Below the pieces are notes generated by a model, which saw only the letters and a list, made by a program, of their open reading frames with translations, was not told where the DNA came from and did no database searches. Shown here piece by piece: positions 8,564 to 17,562 of a stretch of DNA of 64,000 nucleotides. Source of the stretch: Stigmatella ashevillena (GTDB lineage: Bacteria > Myxococcota > Myxococcia > Myxococcales > Myxococcaceae); the NCBI RefSeq assembly GCF_028368975.1, contig NZ_JAQNDM010000002.1:5884425-5948424 (forward strand), given 5' to 3'. Both the position numbers and the translations under genes were made by a program. Positions within the stretch are counted from its first letter, which is position 1. Each line of letters starts with the position of its first letter.

Positions 8564-10525
8564 ATGCACCTCAAGCCTCTGCTGGTCCTGTTGCCGTGGT
8601 TGATGGCACTTCCCGCCGCCGCGGCGCGTCCCGCCGTCTGGGGCGAGAGTGCGATGGTGAAGGTCCGGCCGAACCTGGCGCCGCGCGCCCGGCCTGAACT
8701 CCAGCTCACGGCGGCCCGCAACGAGTTCGTCTCCTTCCAGGTGGCGTTGCACGGGGGGAGCACCGGGCTGAATGGGGTGCGGGCGAAGCTGAATGGCTTC
8801 GTGGGCCCCACGAGCATCTCGGGCCCGGATGTGACGCTGTACCGCGTGGCCTATCTGACGACGGTCCGGCCCTCGGTCCCAGGGACGCCGGTGGGGCCCT
8901 GGCCGGATGGGCTGGTGCCGGATGTGGACGAGATTGCCGGCGAGAGCCGCAGGGCCTTTCCCTTCGATGTTCCCGCGAACGAGGCCCGTGCCATCTGGGT
9001 GGATGTGCATGTGCCCGTGGACGCGCCTCCCGGGCAGTACCGGGGCACGGTGGAAGTGACGTCCTCGGCAGGCGCTCCTTCGAAAGTGGCCGTGCGGCTG
9101 ACGGTGGTGGACGCGACGCTGCCCAGCACCCCCTCGTTGACCACGGCCTTCCTGGTGTGGCCTCCGCACGTGTGCAACGCGCACACGGGCAGCCCGGACT
9201 GTCCGGTGGCGAAGCAGGAGGAGCTGCTGGCGCGCTACCATCGCATGGCGCTCGAGCACCGGGTGTCGCTCTCCAGCGGCTTTCCGCGCGTGCCCCAGGC
9301 GTGGAGCCACTTCGAAACGGTGTGGGGTCCGTTCCTGGACGGCACGGCGCAGACGCGGCTGCCCGGCGCGCGGCTGACGAGCTTCCAGTACGTGGGCGAG
9401 CGCACGGCGGAGGGGCTCACGGACTTCACGGCCGGGGCCGAGGCGCGGGGCTGGCTGTCGCGGGCGTATGACTTCGTGGGAGATGAGCCGCCCTATGGCA
9501 TTCCGTTCGCGGAGCTGCGCCAGAACGCGGAGCTGACACGGCAGGTGGCGCCGGAGCTGCGCACGATGGTGACGACGAACTCGCGGGAGCTGGCCAAGTA
9601 CGGCCTGGAGGGCCTCATCGACGTGGCGGCGCCCGTGGTGAACCACATGGATGGGACGGCGCCTCCGTTTCAGGGAGATCAACGGGCCACCTACAATGAC
9701 TTCCTCTCGCTGCCGGGCCGGGAGCTGTGGCTCTACCAGAGCTGCATGAGCCACGGGTGCGCGTACGGGACGAACGCGCCGGAGAACCAGCCGGGGGCAG
9801 GGTGGCCCTCCTATATGGTGGACCGCTCGGCGGCGAAGGCGCGGGCGATGGAGTGGGTGTCGTTCCTGGAAGGCGCCTCGGGCGAGCTGTACTACCAGAC
9901 GGTGGGCATGCTGGCGTCGGCGTGGACGGACCAGTTCCGCTTCAACGGCAATGGGGATGGGACGCTGTTCTACCCAGGAACGCCCGCGGCCATTGGCGGC
10001 GCCACGGATGTGCCGGTGGCCTCCATCCGGTTGAAGCTCATCCGGATGGGCGTGCAGGACTACGAATGGCTTCAGGCGGTGAGCGATGCAGGGGACCCGG
10101 AGTTCGCACGCCGGGTGGCCCGCCAGCTCATCCCCTCGGCCTCGAAGGTGCCGGACGATGGCGAGGCATTCGAGCGCGCCCGGCGCTCGCTCGTTGCGCG
10201 CTACCTGAAGCTGACCGGAGCGCCCGCGCTCCCGCCGGAGGAGACCTCGTCGCCAGACACCGAAGTTCCTCCCCCGCCCAGCACCGAAACGCCCGCGCCC
10301 CCAACCGGGACGGAGCCTCCGGCGGAAGAGGCGTCTCTTCCAGAGCCTCCCTTCGCCAGCGATCCCACCTCTTCCGTGGGGCCTGAAACGGAGGCGGAGG
10401 CGGCTGCGGGATGCAGCACGGGGGGGACGACGGGAGCGGTGGGGGGCGTACTCCTGATGATGGCGTGGCTGCTGACCGAGCGGCGCCGGGTTCCCGTGCG
10501 GAGCCGGGCACCTCGCAGGCGATGA
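8564..10525 (+). CDS. DUF4091 glycosidase-like surface protein with MYXO-CTERM-like tail
   Basis: This is a 653-residue protein. A signal peptide (cleavage near AAAARP) precedes an N-terminal beta-sandwich with AARNEFVSFQVAL, typical of DUF4091/GH123-like proteins. A long barrel region follows (DFVGDEPPYG, LWLYQSCMSHGC, GDGTLFYPG). Residues about 545-605 are a Pro/Glu/Thr-rich linker. The C terminus is GCSTGGTTGAVGG, a transmembrane helix and an Arg-rich end, the tripartite layout of MYXO-CTERM sorting signals. The protein is therefore probably displayed on the cell surface after processing at the Gly-Cys motif. Polysaccharide binding or hydrolysis is inferred from the family only. Confidence 0.82.
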   Translation: MHLKPLLVLLPWLMALPAAAARPAVWGESAMVKVRPNLAPRARPELQLTAARNEFVSFQVALHGGSTGLNGVRAKLNGFVGPTSISGPDVTLYRVAYLTTVRPSVPGTPVGPWPDGLVPDVDEIAGESRRAFPFDVPANEARAIWVDVHVPVDAPPGQYRGTVEVTSSAGAPSKVAVRLTVVDATLPSTPSLTTAFLVWPPHVCNAHTGSPDCPVAKQEELLARYHRMALEHRVSLSSGFPRVPQAWSHFETVWGPFLDGTAQTRLPGARLTSFQYVGERTAEGLTDFTAGAEARGWLSRAYDFVGDEPPYGIPFAELRQNAELTRQVAPELRTMVTTNSRELAKYGLEGLIDVAAPVVNHMDGTAPPFQGDQRATYNDFLSLPGRELWLYQSCMSHGCAYGTNAPENQPGAGWPSYMVDRSAAKARAMEWVSFLEGASGELYYQTVGMLASAWTDQFRFNGNGDGTLFYPGTPAAIGGATDVPVASIRLKLIRMGVQDYEWLQAVSDAGDPEFARRVARQLIPSASKVPDDGEAFERARRSLVARYLKLTGAPALPPEETSSPDTEVPPPPSTETPAPPTGTEPPAEEASLPEPPFASDPTSSVGPETEAEAAAGCSTGGTTGAVGGVLLMMAWLLTERRRVPVRSRAPRRR

Positions 10526-10561
10526 GCGCGCCTGCCAGGGGGGCGTGATAGAGGCGGCGCC

Positions 10562-11089
10562 ATGAGCGGAATGGACAGCGTGGGCCGGGCACTCATCCGT
10601 GAGGCGCGGCCCGAGGACGATGTCGCCATTGGCGAACTGCTGGTTGACGCGTATGTGACGCAATACGCGAAGAAGCTGCCCGAGGTGGTCTACACCGACG
10701 AGCGCAAGCGCGCCTTGCGCGAGGTGGCGGCCAAGCGCGAGGTGGCCGCGGTGCTGGTGGCCGAAGTGGACGGAGAGGTGGCGGGGACAGTGGCGCTCTT
10801 CGCGCCCGGCGCGCCAGGCTCCGAGGCGTGGCTGCCGGAGGCGGCGGACCTGAGGCACCTGGCCACGGCGGTCCGCTACCATGGCCAGGGTCTGGCCAAG
10901 CCCTTGTTGGATGCGGCCGAGGCGCTGGCGCGCGAGTGGGGCGTGAAGGCCGTGTGCCTGCACGTGCGCCGGGGTGTGACTGGCGTGGCGCGCATGTACC
11001 AGCGGCGGGGCTACGTGCGGACACCCGAAGGCGATCTGGACACGCCCACGGTCTTCCTCGAGGCCTATGTCCTGCGGCTCGCGGCGTGA
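10562..11089 (+). CDS. GNAT-family N-acetyltransferase
   Basis: This is a 175-residue single GNAT domain. The acetyl-CoA binding motif A is read as RYHGQGLAKPLL with the following helix (DAAEALAREWG), and the C-terminal part GVARMYQRRGYVRT is the usual strand-5/motif B end. The substrate cannot be assigned. It is a free-standing gene 36 bp after the DUF4091 gene and convergent with a small membrane-protein gene. Confidence 0.85.
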   Translation: MSGMDSVGRALIREARPEDDVAIGELLVDAYVTQYAKKLPEVVYTDERKRALREVAAKREVAAVLVAEVDGEVAGTVALFAPGAPGSEAWLPEAADLRHLATAVRYHGQGLAKPLLDAAEALAREWGVKAVCLHVRRGVTGVARMYQRRGYVRTPEGDLDTPTVFLEAYVLRLAA

Positions 11090-11101
11090 GGCCCGCGCGG
11101 C

Positions 11102-11503
11102 TCAGCGCCGCAGGGCGGTGGCCGTCAGCGCGAGTCCACCCACCAGCAGGAAGGCGGCGCCCAGGAGGCCGAAGAGGAGCGGCAGGAGCCACAGGTTGAG
11201 GAAGTTATTGATGCGCACCTCCTGGGGGTTGGCAGGATTGAAGAGCAGGGGGACCTGCGCTCCTTCCCGGTAGCGGGGCGGGTTGGAGCCTACCGGAGAG
11301 ATGACCTCGTGTTGGGTGCCCTCCGGGGTCCGGTAGCGCAGCACCGGGTAGTAGGTGCTCTTCCGGTTGCGATGGCGCGAGTGATTGCCCACCACCTCGG
11401 CCTGGGTCTCGTGTGCCTGCGCGAGGAAGCGCCGGGTACGCGCGAGTGTGACCAAGCAGATCACCCCCATTGCGACGCCTGCGGCCAAGAAGATGAACCC
11501 CAT
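11102..11503 (-). CDS. DUF3592-like membrane protein
   Basis: This is a 133-residue protein with one transmembrane helix near each end (FIFLAAGVAMGVICLVTL and LWLLPLLFGLLGAAFLLVGG). The middle has the DUF3592 pattern: TQAEVVGN, YYPVLRYRTPEG, then GAQVPLLFNPANPQEVRIN. The family is widespread and of unknown function. The ATG at 11503 begins the first helix; upstream extension would add non-conserved residues. Confidence 0.78.
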   Translation of the reverse strand: MGFIFLAAGVAMGVICLVTLARTRRFLAQAHETQAEVVGNHSRHRNRKSTYYPVLRYRTPEGTQHEVISPVGSNPPRYREGAQVPLLFNPANPQEVRINNFLNLWLLPLLFGLLGAAFLLVGGLALTATALRR

Positions 11504-11566
11504 GATGCCCGCCCTGCAGTGACTTCGTGGAGGGACCAGGAGAGCCCAGGTGTCCGCCTCGCGCAA

Positions 11567-12187
11567 ATGAACAGCACTCGCTTGACTGGCGGAGCCCACG
11601 CGCTGACGCTGGCTGCCATGGTGGAGAAGCTCGTCTTTGATTACGCGATCGAAGGCCTCTTCCTTCGGGGGCTCGCGGGACAGGTGACGCAGCGGCTGAA
11701 GGAGCGGCTGCGAGAAGGGGGGATCGACCTGGACCAGAAGCTGCTCCCCGCCTACTCCTTCAATACGTGGCTGCGGTGTCTGGAGATGACGGTGGCCGAG
11801 CTGTTCCCGGCGCTGCCCGAGCCGGATGCCTGGCGGCTGCTGGGCGAGTTCATGGTGAAGGGCTACCAGGAGACCCCCACGGGGGCCGCCATGCTCACGC
11901 TGTTGACGGCGCTGGGGCCGCACCAGCGGCTGGCGCGTTTGCAGAAGAGCCTTCGCTCGGGCAACAACTATACCCTCACGCGGCTCAAGACGGTGGCGCC
12001 CACGGTGGTGGAAGTGTGGGTGAATGACTCGAGCAGCACGCGCTATTTCGTGCAGGGGCTCATCTTCGCGGGAATGCTCATGGACCGGGTGCCGAGCCTC
12101 ACCGTGGACATCCTGGACTGTGATGCGGAGGGCACCACGTATCGCATTGCGTGGCGGGAGTCCCGGAAGAAAGGGCTGTACCGATGA
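11567..12187 (+). CDS. DUF2378 family protein (TIGR02265, myxobacterial)
   Basis: This is a 206-residue protein with the features of the myxobacterial DUF2378 paralogue family: VFDYAIEGLFLRGL near the N terminus, then VKGYQETPTGAAM, and the C-terminal TRYFVQGLIFAGM with the end strand TYRIAWR. It is a soluble protein of unknown function whose family is restricted almost entirely to Myxococcota. The stop codon overlaps the next start (ATGA), so the two genes are translationally coupled. Confidence 0.85.
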   Translation: MNSTRLTGGAHALTLAAMVEKLVFDYAIEGLFLRGLAGQVTQRLKERLREGGIDLDQKLLPAYSFNTWLRCLEMTVAELFPALPEPDAWRLLGEFMVKGYQETPTGAAMLTLLTALGPHQRLARLQKSLRSGNNYTLTRLKTVAPTVVEVWVNDSSSTRYFVQGLIFAGMLMDRVPSLTVDILDCDAEGTTYRIAWRESRKKGLYR

Positions 12188-12645
12188 TTCGAAAGGACTA
12201 CCTCGAGCGTCTCATCGAGCAGTTCGCCGCCGCGTTCGCCGCCCTCCTGAAGAAGCGCCGCGAGCAGGGCCCGGAAGCGGCCCAGCAGCTCCTGCGCGAC
12301 ACGGCGCTGGATCTGCTGGGAATGGAATACAGCGCATTGACGATGGCGGACGCAGCCTCCACGGCCCGGTTGCTGGGCCACCCCACCCGCGTCCTCTGCC
12401 TGGCCCGGCTGGTCGCGGAGGAGGGCGAGGGGCTTCAGGAGCAAGGGCAGGGGGCGCGCGCTGCACTGCGTTGGGGGTTGGCGCTGGAACTCTTTCTGGA
12501 GGCGCGGGAGCTGGGCGGAAGGCTGGAGGGCGAGGACGCAAGGGTTTTGGGTGCATTGAAGGCCCGGATCGAGCCCTCACAACTCTCCGAGCGCTATCAG
12601 CAGGCGCTGGCGCGCGCGGAGGACGAGACCCCCGCTGCATCCTGA
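12184..12645 (+). CDS. Small helical protein coupled to DUF2378 (DUF6483-like)
   Basis: This is a 153-residue, predicted all-helical protein starting with MIRKDYLERLIEQF, which resembles the DUF6483 N terminus. It has no enzymatic motif. Its ATG overlaps the stop of the DUF2378 gene by four bases, which suggests that the two proteins act together. The family assignment is from memory of the N-terminal pattern and is tentative. Confidence 0.6.
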   Translation: MIRKDYLERLIEQFAAAFAALLKKRREQGPEAAQQLLRDTALDLLGMEYSALTMADAASTARLLGHPTRVLCLARLVAEEGEGLQEQGQGARAALRWGLALELFLEARELGGRLEGEDARVLGALKARIEPSQLSERYQQALARAEDETPAAS

Positions 12646-12782
12646 ACATCCGAAGGCCGCCGGGTTGGTTGGCGGACAGCCATCGGCCCAGGTGGGAACC
12701 GGGGGGTGTTGTGGTTTCGCCATGCGCCCCTGATAGGATCCTGACTTTCCACGTTTCCAGGGCGCACTCTGGAGGGTTTCCC

Positions 12783-14267
12783 ATGTCCTTCGTGCAACTT
12801 CCCGACAGTCCCGTTCTCTGCCGCAACCTCGTCGGTGGAGAGTGGGTTTCCCCCGTGGGCGCCGCGACGCTCGACGTGCGCAGTCCCTACACCGGAGGCG
12901 TGATCGGCCGCGTGCCCCTCACCCCCTCGGCGGGAGTTGCCCCCATCGTCGAAGCCGCGAAGAAGGCCGCCGTGGGCTGGCAAGCCATCGGCCTGCGCGA
13001 GCGCACCGCGCACCTGTCCCGCTTCCGAGCGTTGCTGGAGAAGAACCTGGAGCGCTTGGCCCACCTCGCCGCCAGTGAGGCGGGCAAGACGGTGGCCGAG
13101 GCCCGCGCGGGGCTCCTCAAGGGGCTCGAGGTGTGTGACTTCTCCCTCTCGCTCCAGAACCTGGACACGGGCGGCGCGATGGAAGTGAGCCGCGGGGTGA
13201 CGTGCGAGTTCCGCCGCGAGCCCCTGGGGGTCGTCGCCGGCATCACCCCCTTCAACTTCCCGGCCATGGTGCCGATGTGGATGCTCCCCACGGCGCTCAT
13301 CGTGGGCAACGCCTTCATCCTCAAGCCCTCGGAGAAGGTGCCGATCACCGCGTGTGCCCTGGGCGAGCTGCTGCTCGAGGCGGGGCTTCCTCCCGGCGTC
13401 TTCTCCCTGCTTCACGGCGGCAAGGAGGCCGTGCAGGGGCTGCTGGAGCACCCGGATGTCCAGGCGGTGGGCTTCGTCGGCTCGTCCGCGGTGGCCCGGC
13501 GCGTGTACGCGGAAGGGGCCGCGCGCGGCAAGCGCGTGCTGGCCCTGGGCGGCGCGAAGAACCACCTCATCGTCGTTCCAGACGCGGATCCGGATCTCAC
13601 CCCGCAGGCCGTGTTGGACTCGTTCACCGGGTGCGCGGGCCAGCGCTGCATGGCCGCCAGCGTGCTGGTGGCCGTGGGCAATGTGCAGCCCCTCATTGAC
13701 GAGGTGGCGCGCCGCGCGGCCGCGCTGCAGGTCGGGCCGGGCATGGGCGCCCTCATCGACCGGGCGAGCCAAGAGCGGCTGGAGACGGCCATCGCCCGCG
13801 CCGAGTCCGAGGGTGCGCGCGTGTTGGTGGATGGGCGCGGCAAGAAGCCCCAGGGGGCCACCTGGGCCGGTGGCAACTGGCTGGGGCCCACGATCCTCGA
13901 CAACGTCCGCCCGGACATGGAGGCAGCGCAGCGGGAGCTGTTCGGCCCGTTGATCTCCATCGTCCGCGTGCCCACGCTGTCGGCGGCGCTGGAGCTGGAG
14001 GCCGCCTCGCCCTACGGCAACGCCGCCTCCATCTTCACCACCAACGGCGCGGTGGCCCAGCACGTGGTGGAGAGCGCCCGCGCGGGCATGGTGGGCGTCA
14101 ATGTGGGGGTGCCCGTGCCCCGCGAGCCTTTCTCTTTCGGCGGCATCAACGAGTCCCGCTTCGGCCATGGCGACATCACGGGCCCCGGCGGCGTCGAGTT
14201 CTGGAGCCAGACCAAGAAGGTGACGCGCAAGTGGACGGCGCGCACCGATGGCTCGTGGATGAGCTGA
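12783..14267 (+). CDS. mmsA: (Methyl)malonate-semialdehyde dehydrogenase, CoA-acylating
   Basis: This is a 494-residue aldehyde dehydrogenase superfamily protein of the MmsA type. Visible marks are TPFNFPAMVPMWMLPTAL, LKPSEKVP, FVGSSAVARRVY, the catalytic Cys in GCAGQRCMA, and the end motif PREPFSFGGINESRFG. MmsA enzymes convert malonate or methylmalonate semialdehyde with CoA to acetyl- or propionyl-CoA. It is the first gene of the uracil-catabolism cluster, 61 bp before Urc1. The C3 carbon of uracil leaves the URC pathway as 3-hydroxypropionate or malonate semialdehyde, so an MmsA here could carry that carbon to acetyl-CoA (inference). Confidence 0.88.
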   Translation: MSFVQLPDSPVLCRNLVGGEWVSPVGAATLDVRSPYTGGVIGRVPLTPSAGVAPIVEAAKKAAVGWQAIGLRERTAHLSRFRALLEKNLERLAHLAASEAGKTVAEARAGLLKGLEVCDFSLSLQNLDTGGAMEVSRGVTCEFRREPLGVVAGITPFNFPAMVPMWMLPTALIVGNAFILKPSEKVPITACALGELLLEAGLPPGVFSLLHGGKEAVQGLLEHPDVQAVGFVGSSAVARRVYAEGAARGKRVLALGGAKNHLIVVPDADPDLTPQAVLDSFTGCAGQRCMAASVLVAVGNVQPLIDEVARRAAALQVGPGMGALIDRASQERLETAIARAESEGARVLVDGRGKKPQGATWAGGNWLGPTILDNVRPDMEAAQRELFGPLISIVRVPTLSAALELEAASPYGNAASIFTTNGAVAQHVVESARAGMVGVNVGVPVPREPFSFGGINESRFGHGDITGPGGVEFWSQTKKVTRKWTARTDGSWMS

Positions 14268-14328
14268 AGCCCTCTTGCTTTCCCGCAGTTCCCTCGCGCC
14301 CATGCGCACCTGAAGGAGGGCGTCGTCG

Positions 14329-15582
14329 ATGCCCGAAAAGAAGCCGGTCAATCACATCCGCCTCACCTCTCATCCGGACAGCGACTCGCAAGCCACGCGG
14401 CTGGTCTGGGGGGAGGCGGAACCTTTGCGCCGAGGCCCCGTGGTGGCCACGCTCACCGAGACCGCGCACCGCAACGTCATTGGCACGCATGCAGGCTCCT
14501 ACGCCATCTACCGCGCGCTGGCCGTCGCCGCGGGCAGCCTGCCGCAGGACCACCGCGCCGACCTGACGAACACCTCGCCCGCGGAGCAGATTGGCCCCTT
14601 CCCGTCGTGGAAGGATCCCGAGCGCATCGTCTCCATGGATCCCTGGGGAGCGGTGGCCCCGCAGGTGTTCCGCGCCTATGTGGACCAGGGCGTGGACATC
14701 CGGCCCACCATCGCCATCACCCGCGCGCACATGAACATGCCGGAGCTGCGCGATGCCATCACCGCCGGGCGCCTCATTCCGGATGGCCACCACCTGACGG
14801 CCAATGGGGACGTGAAGGTGACGAAGGCAGCGGTGGAGCCGGTGTGGCACCTGCCCGGCATCGCCAAGCGCTTCGGACTGACGGAGAGCGCGCTGCGCCG
14901 CGGCCTCTTCGAGCACACCGGCGGCATGTTCCCGGAGCTCATCACCCGGCCGGACCTGCACGTCTTCCTGCCGCCCATTGGCGGACTCACCATCTACTTC
15001 TTCGGAAAGATGGAGACGATCTCCGACCCCAACGTGCCGCTGGCGGTCCGCGTGCACGATGAGTGCAATGGCTCGGACGTGTTCGGCAGCGACATCTGCA
15101 CGTGCCGGCCGTACCTGGCGCACGGCGTCGAGGAGTGCGTGCGCACGGCGCAAGCCGGCGGCGCGGGAGTCATCGTCTACTCGCGCAAGGAGGGCCGCGC
15201 GCTGGGCGAGGTGACCAAGTTCCTCGTGTACAACGCGCGCAAGCGCCAGGAGGGCGGAGACTCGGCGGCCACCTACTTCCACCGCACCGAGTGCGTGGCG
15301 GGCGTGCAGGACATGCGCTTCCAGGAGCTGATGCCGGACGCGCTGCACTGGATGGGCATCACCCGGATCCACCGCTTCGTGTCCATGAGCGACATGAAGT
15401 ACAACGCCATCACCCGCTCGGGCATCGAGATCGTCGAGCGCGTCCCCATCCCCGATGGGCTCGTCCCCGCGGACGCCCAGGTGGAGATGGAGGCCAAGAA
15501 GGCGGCCGGGTATTACACGCCGGGCAAGGTGGCCAACACCCAGGAGCTCCAGCAGGTGAAGGGACGGGACCTGGATGCCTGA
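14329..15582 (+). CDS. Urc1-type GTP-cyclohydrolase-II-like protein (uracil catabolism)
   Basis: This is a 417-residue protein with a good GAAGGAGGG ribosome-binding site. The C-terminal half is a GTP cyclohydrolase II fold: the zinc ligands are in HDECNGSDVFGSDICTC and the catalytic region is VIVYSRKEGRALGE. The extra N-terminal 200 residues (TETAHRNVIGTHAGSY and so on) mark the Urc1 subgroup rather than RibA of riboflavin synthesis. Urc1 is required for the ribosylated uracil degradation route described in the yeast Lachancea kluyveri, where it is thought to open the pyrimidine ring of a uridine nucleotide. It overlaps the next gene by 8 bp. Confidence 0.88.
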   Translation: MPEKKPVNHIRLTSHPDSDSQATRLVWGEAEPLRRGPVVATLTETAHRNVIGTHAGSYAIYRALAVAAGSLPQDHRADLTNTSPAEQIGPFPSWKDPERIVSMDPWGAVAPQVFRAYVDQGVDIRPTIAITRAHMNMPELRDAITAGRLIPDGHHLTANGDVKVTKAAVEPVWHLPGIAKRFGLTESALRRGLFEHTGGMFPELITRPDLHVFLPPIGGLTIYFFGKMETISDPNVPLAVRVHDECNGSDVFGSDICTCRPYLAHGVEECVRTAQAGGAGVIVYSRKEGRALGEVTKFLVYNARKRQEGGDSAATYFHRTECVAGVQDMRFQELMPDALHWMGITRIHRFVSMSDMKYNAITRSGIEIVERVPIPDGLVPADAQVEMEAKKAAGYYTPGKVANTQELQQVKGRDLDA

Positions 15583-16765
15583 AGCCTCCGCCGCCGTCAG
15601 GTACCTGAAGAGCCCGCTCGCCGTCCGCGAGCGCTGCCACCGGTTGTTGGAGTTGGGGCGGGCGGACCGGCTGCCCCACTTCCGGGTGCGGATGGAGCAG
15701 CTGCCTGCGGTGGCGGACTACGTGCTGAAGGTGACGCGCGAGGCGTACCCCACGCTGGACATCCCCGTGCACAGCCGCTGGGGACACTTCGACGTGGGCG
15801 GCGTGGCGCGCAACGCGGAGCTGGACGCGAGGCTGGCCGGGCTGCCTCGCGCGGAGCGAGCGCGGGCGAAGCTGGACCTGGTCATCACCAGCGTCCTGCT
15901 GGACGCGGGCAGTGGGCCGCGCTGGAAATACCAGGAGGCCGGGGGAGGGCAGTACGCGCGCTCGGAGGGGCTGGCGGTGGCCAGCTTCCGGATGTTCCTG
16001 GCGGGCGCCTTCTCCTCGGATCCGCGCCAGCCGCTGCGCGCGGACGCGGCGGGCCTCACCGGGCTCACGCGCGAGGCGCTGGCGCGCGGGTTTCAAGTCA
16101 CCGACGCCAATCCCCTGGAGGGGGTGGAGGGACGGCTGGCGCTGCTCCAAGGCCTGGGGCGGGTGCTGCCGCGGCCCGGGGCCCTGTATGACGCGCTGTC
16201 GCCTCTCGGTGGGACGGTGCGGGCCTCGGAGGTGCTGGGCCTGGTGCTGGACCGGCTCGGCCCCATCTGGCCGGGCCGCATCACCCTGGAAGGGGTGAAC
16301 CTGGGCGATGTGTGGCCGCACTCCAGCCTGGGACCGGCCGGGAGCGCGGACGGGCTGGTGCCTTTCCACAAGTTATCCCAGTGGCTGACGTACTCGCTGC
16401 TGGAGCCGCTGGCCGAGGGCGGGGTGGAGGTGACGCACCTGGATGAGCTCACCGGGCTGCCCGAGTACCGCAATGGCGGGCTGCTGGTGGACCTGGGGCT
16501 GCTGGTGCCCCGGGACGGGCGGCTGCTGGAGGAGGCCTTCCTTCCAGGCTCCGAGCCCATCGTCGAGTGGCGGGCGCTCACCGTGGCGCTGCTGGACGAG
16601 GTGGCGGGGCGGGTGCGGCAGACCCTGGGGCGGACACCCGGAGAGCTGCCGCTGGCCAAGGTGCTCCAGGGAGGCACCTGGAGTGCGGGGCGGCGCATCG
16701 CCGCGGAGAAGCGCCCCGGGGGCATCCCGCCCATTCGCATCGAGAGCGACGGAACGGTCTTCTAA
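15575..16765 (+). CDS. Urc4 family protein (DUF1688)
   Basis: This is a 396-residue protein. It begins ASAAVRYLKSPLAVRERC and contains IPVHSRWGHFDVGG, WKYQEAGGG, FHKLSQWLTYSLLEP and LPEYRNGGLLVDLG, the characteristic blocks of DUF1688 / URC4-urg3 proteins. The biochemical role is unsettled; genetically the family is needed for growth on uracil through the URC route. The ATG overlaps the end of the Urc1 gene (ATGCCTGA), showing translational coupling. Confidence 0.88.
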   Translation: MPEASAAVRYLKSPLAVRERCHRLLELGRADRLPHFRVRMEQLPAVADYVLKVTREAYPTLDIPVHSRWGHFDVGGVARNAELDARLAGLPRAERARAKLDLVITSVLLDAGSGPRWKYQEAGGGQYARSEGLAVASFRMFLAGAFSSDPRQPLRADAAGLTGLTREALARGFQVTDANPLEGVEGRLALLQGLGRVLPRPGALYDALSPLGGTVRASEVLGLVLDRLGPIWPGRITLEGVNLGDVWPHSSLGPAGSADGLVPFHKLSQWLTYSLLEPLAEGGVEVTHLDELTGLPEYRNGGLLVDLGLLVPRDGRLLEEAFLPGSEPIVEWRALTVALLDEVAGRVRQTLGRTPGELPLAKVLQGGTWSAGRRIAAEKRPGGIPPIRIESDGTVF

Positions 16766-16822
16766 GTCACGCCCAGGGCGCTATGAAGGAGCCTGGGCCT
16801 CGTATCCGAAGGAGATGGGCAA

Positions 16823-17464
16823 GTGAGTCAGGACTTCCCGAACTGTACCGTGGTGGATCACCCGCTGGTGAAGCACAAGCTGACGCTGATGCGGCGGGTG
16901 GAGACGAGCACGGCGAGCTTCCGCGCGCTGCTGCAGGAGATCTCGCAATTGCTGGCGTACGAGGCGATGCGGGATTTGAAGTTGCGCGACGAGACCATCC
17001 AGACGCCGCTGGCGACGATGGAAGCGCCGGTGCTGGACGGCAAGAAGCTGGTGCTGGTGGCCATCCTCCGCGCGGGCCAGGGCATCCTGGACGGCATGCT
17101 GCAACTCGTCCCATCGGCGCGCGTCGGGCACATCGGCATGTACCGGGACCCCGAGACGCTGATGGCGGTGGAGTACTACTACAGGGTTCCCGGACAGCTC
17201 ACGGACCGTGACGTGATTGTCTGTGATCCGATGCTGGCCACGGGCAACTCGGCAATTGCTGCGCTCAGCCGCATCAAGAACAGCAAGCCAGGGAGCTTGC
17301 GGTTCGTGTGCTTGCTGGCGTGTCCCGAGGGGCTCGCGAACCTGCGTGAGCACCACCCGGATGTGCACGTGTATACAGCGGCCATCGACGAGCGGCTCAA
17401 CGAGCAAGGCTACATCCTGCCGGGCCTCGGAGATGCAGGGGACCGGCTCTTCGGCACGAAGTAG
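16823..17464 (+). CDS. upp: Uracil phosphoribosyltransferase (Urc6 role)
   Basis: This is a 213-residue enzyme, the standard Upp length. The start is a GTG with AAGGAG upstream. The PRPP-binding loop [14 protein letters not shown] and the uracil-binding C terminus [15 protein letters not shown] are intact, as is [17 protein letters not shown]. It makes UMP from uracil and PRPP. As last gene of the cluster with Urc1 and Urc4 it probably primes uracil for degradation as well as salvage. It is 57 bp downstream of urc4 in the same orientation. Confidence 0.95.
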   Translation: MSQDFPNCTVVDHPLVKHKLTLMRRVETSTASFRALLQEISQLLAYEAMRDLKLRDETIQTPLATMEAPVLDGKKLVLVAILRAGQGILDGMLQLVPSARVGHIGMYRDPETLMAVEYYYRVPGQLTDRDVIVCDPMLATGNSAIAALSRIKNSKPGSLRFVCLLACPEGLANLREHHPDVHVYTAAIDERLNEQGYILPGLGDAGDRLFGTK

Positions 17465-17562
17465 CGGGTATCGGACCCGGCCCTGTCCCAAGGTCGTACC
17501 GGCCTTTGAAAACAGCCCATGGATGCTTTCCCTCCCGCTGTTCACCAGCAGAGGAAAGCACC

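Noticed and set aside
12597-14351. Long minus-strand open frame opposite the MmsA gene
   Set aside because: It is a shadow of the third-position GC bias; the plus strand holds a complete aldehyde dehydrogenase with its catalytic Cys.
14329-15582. Assignment as riboflavin-synthesis RibA
   Set aside because: The extra 200-residue N-terminal region and the urc4/upp neighbours fit Urc1; no other rib gene is near.
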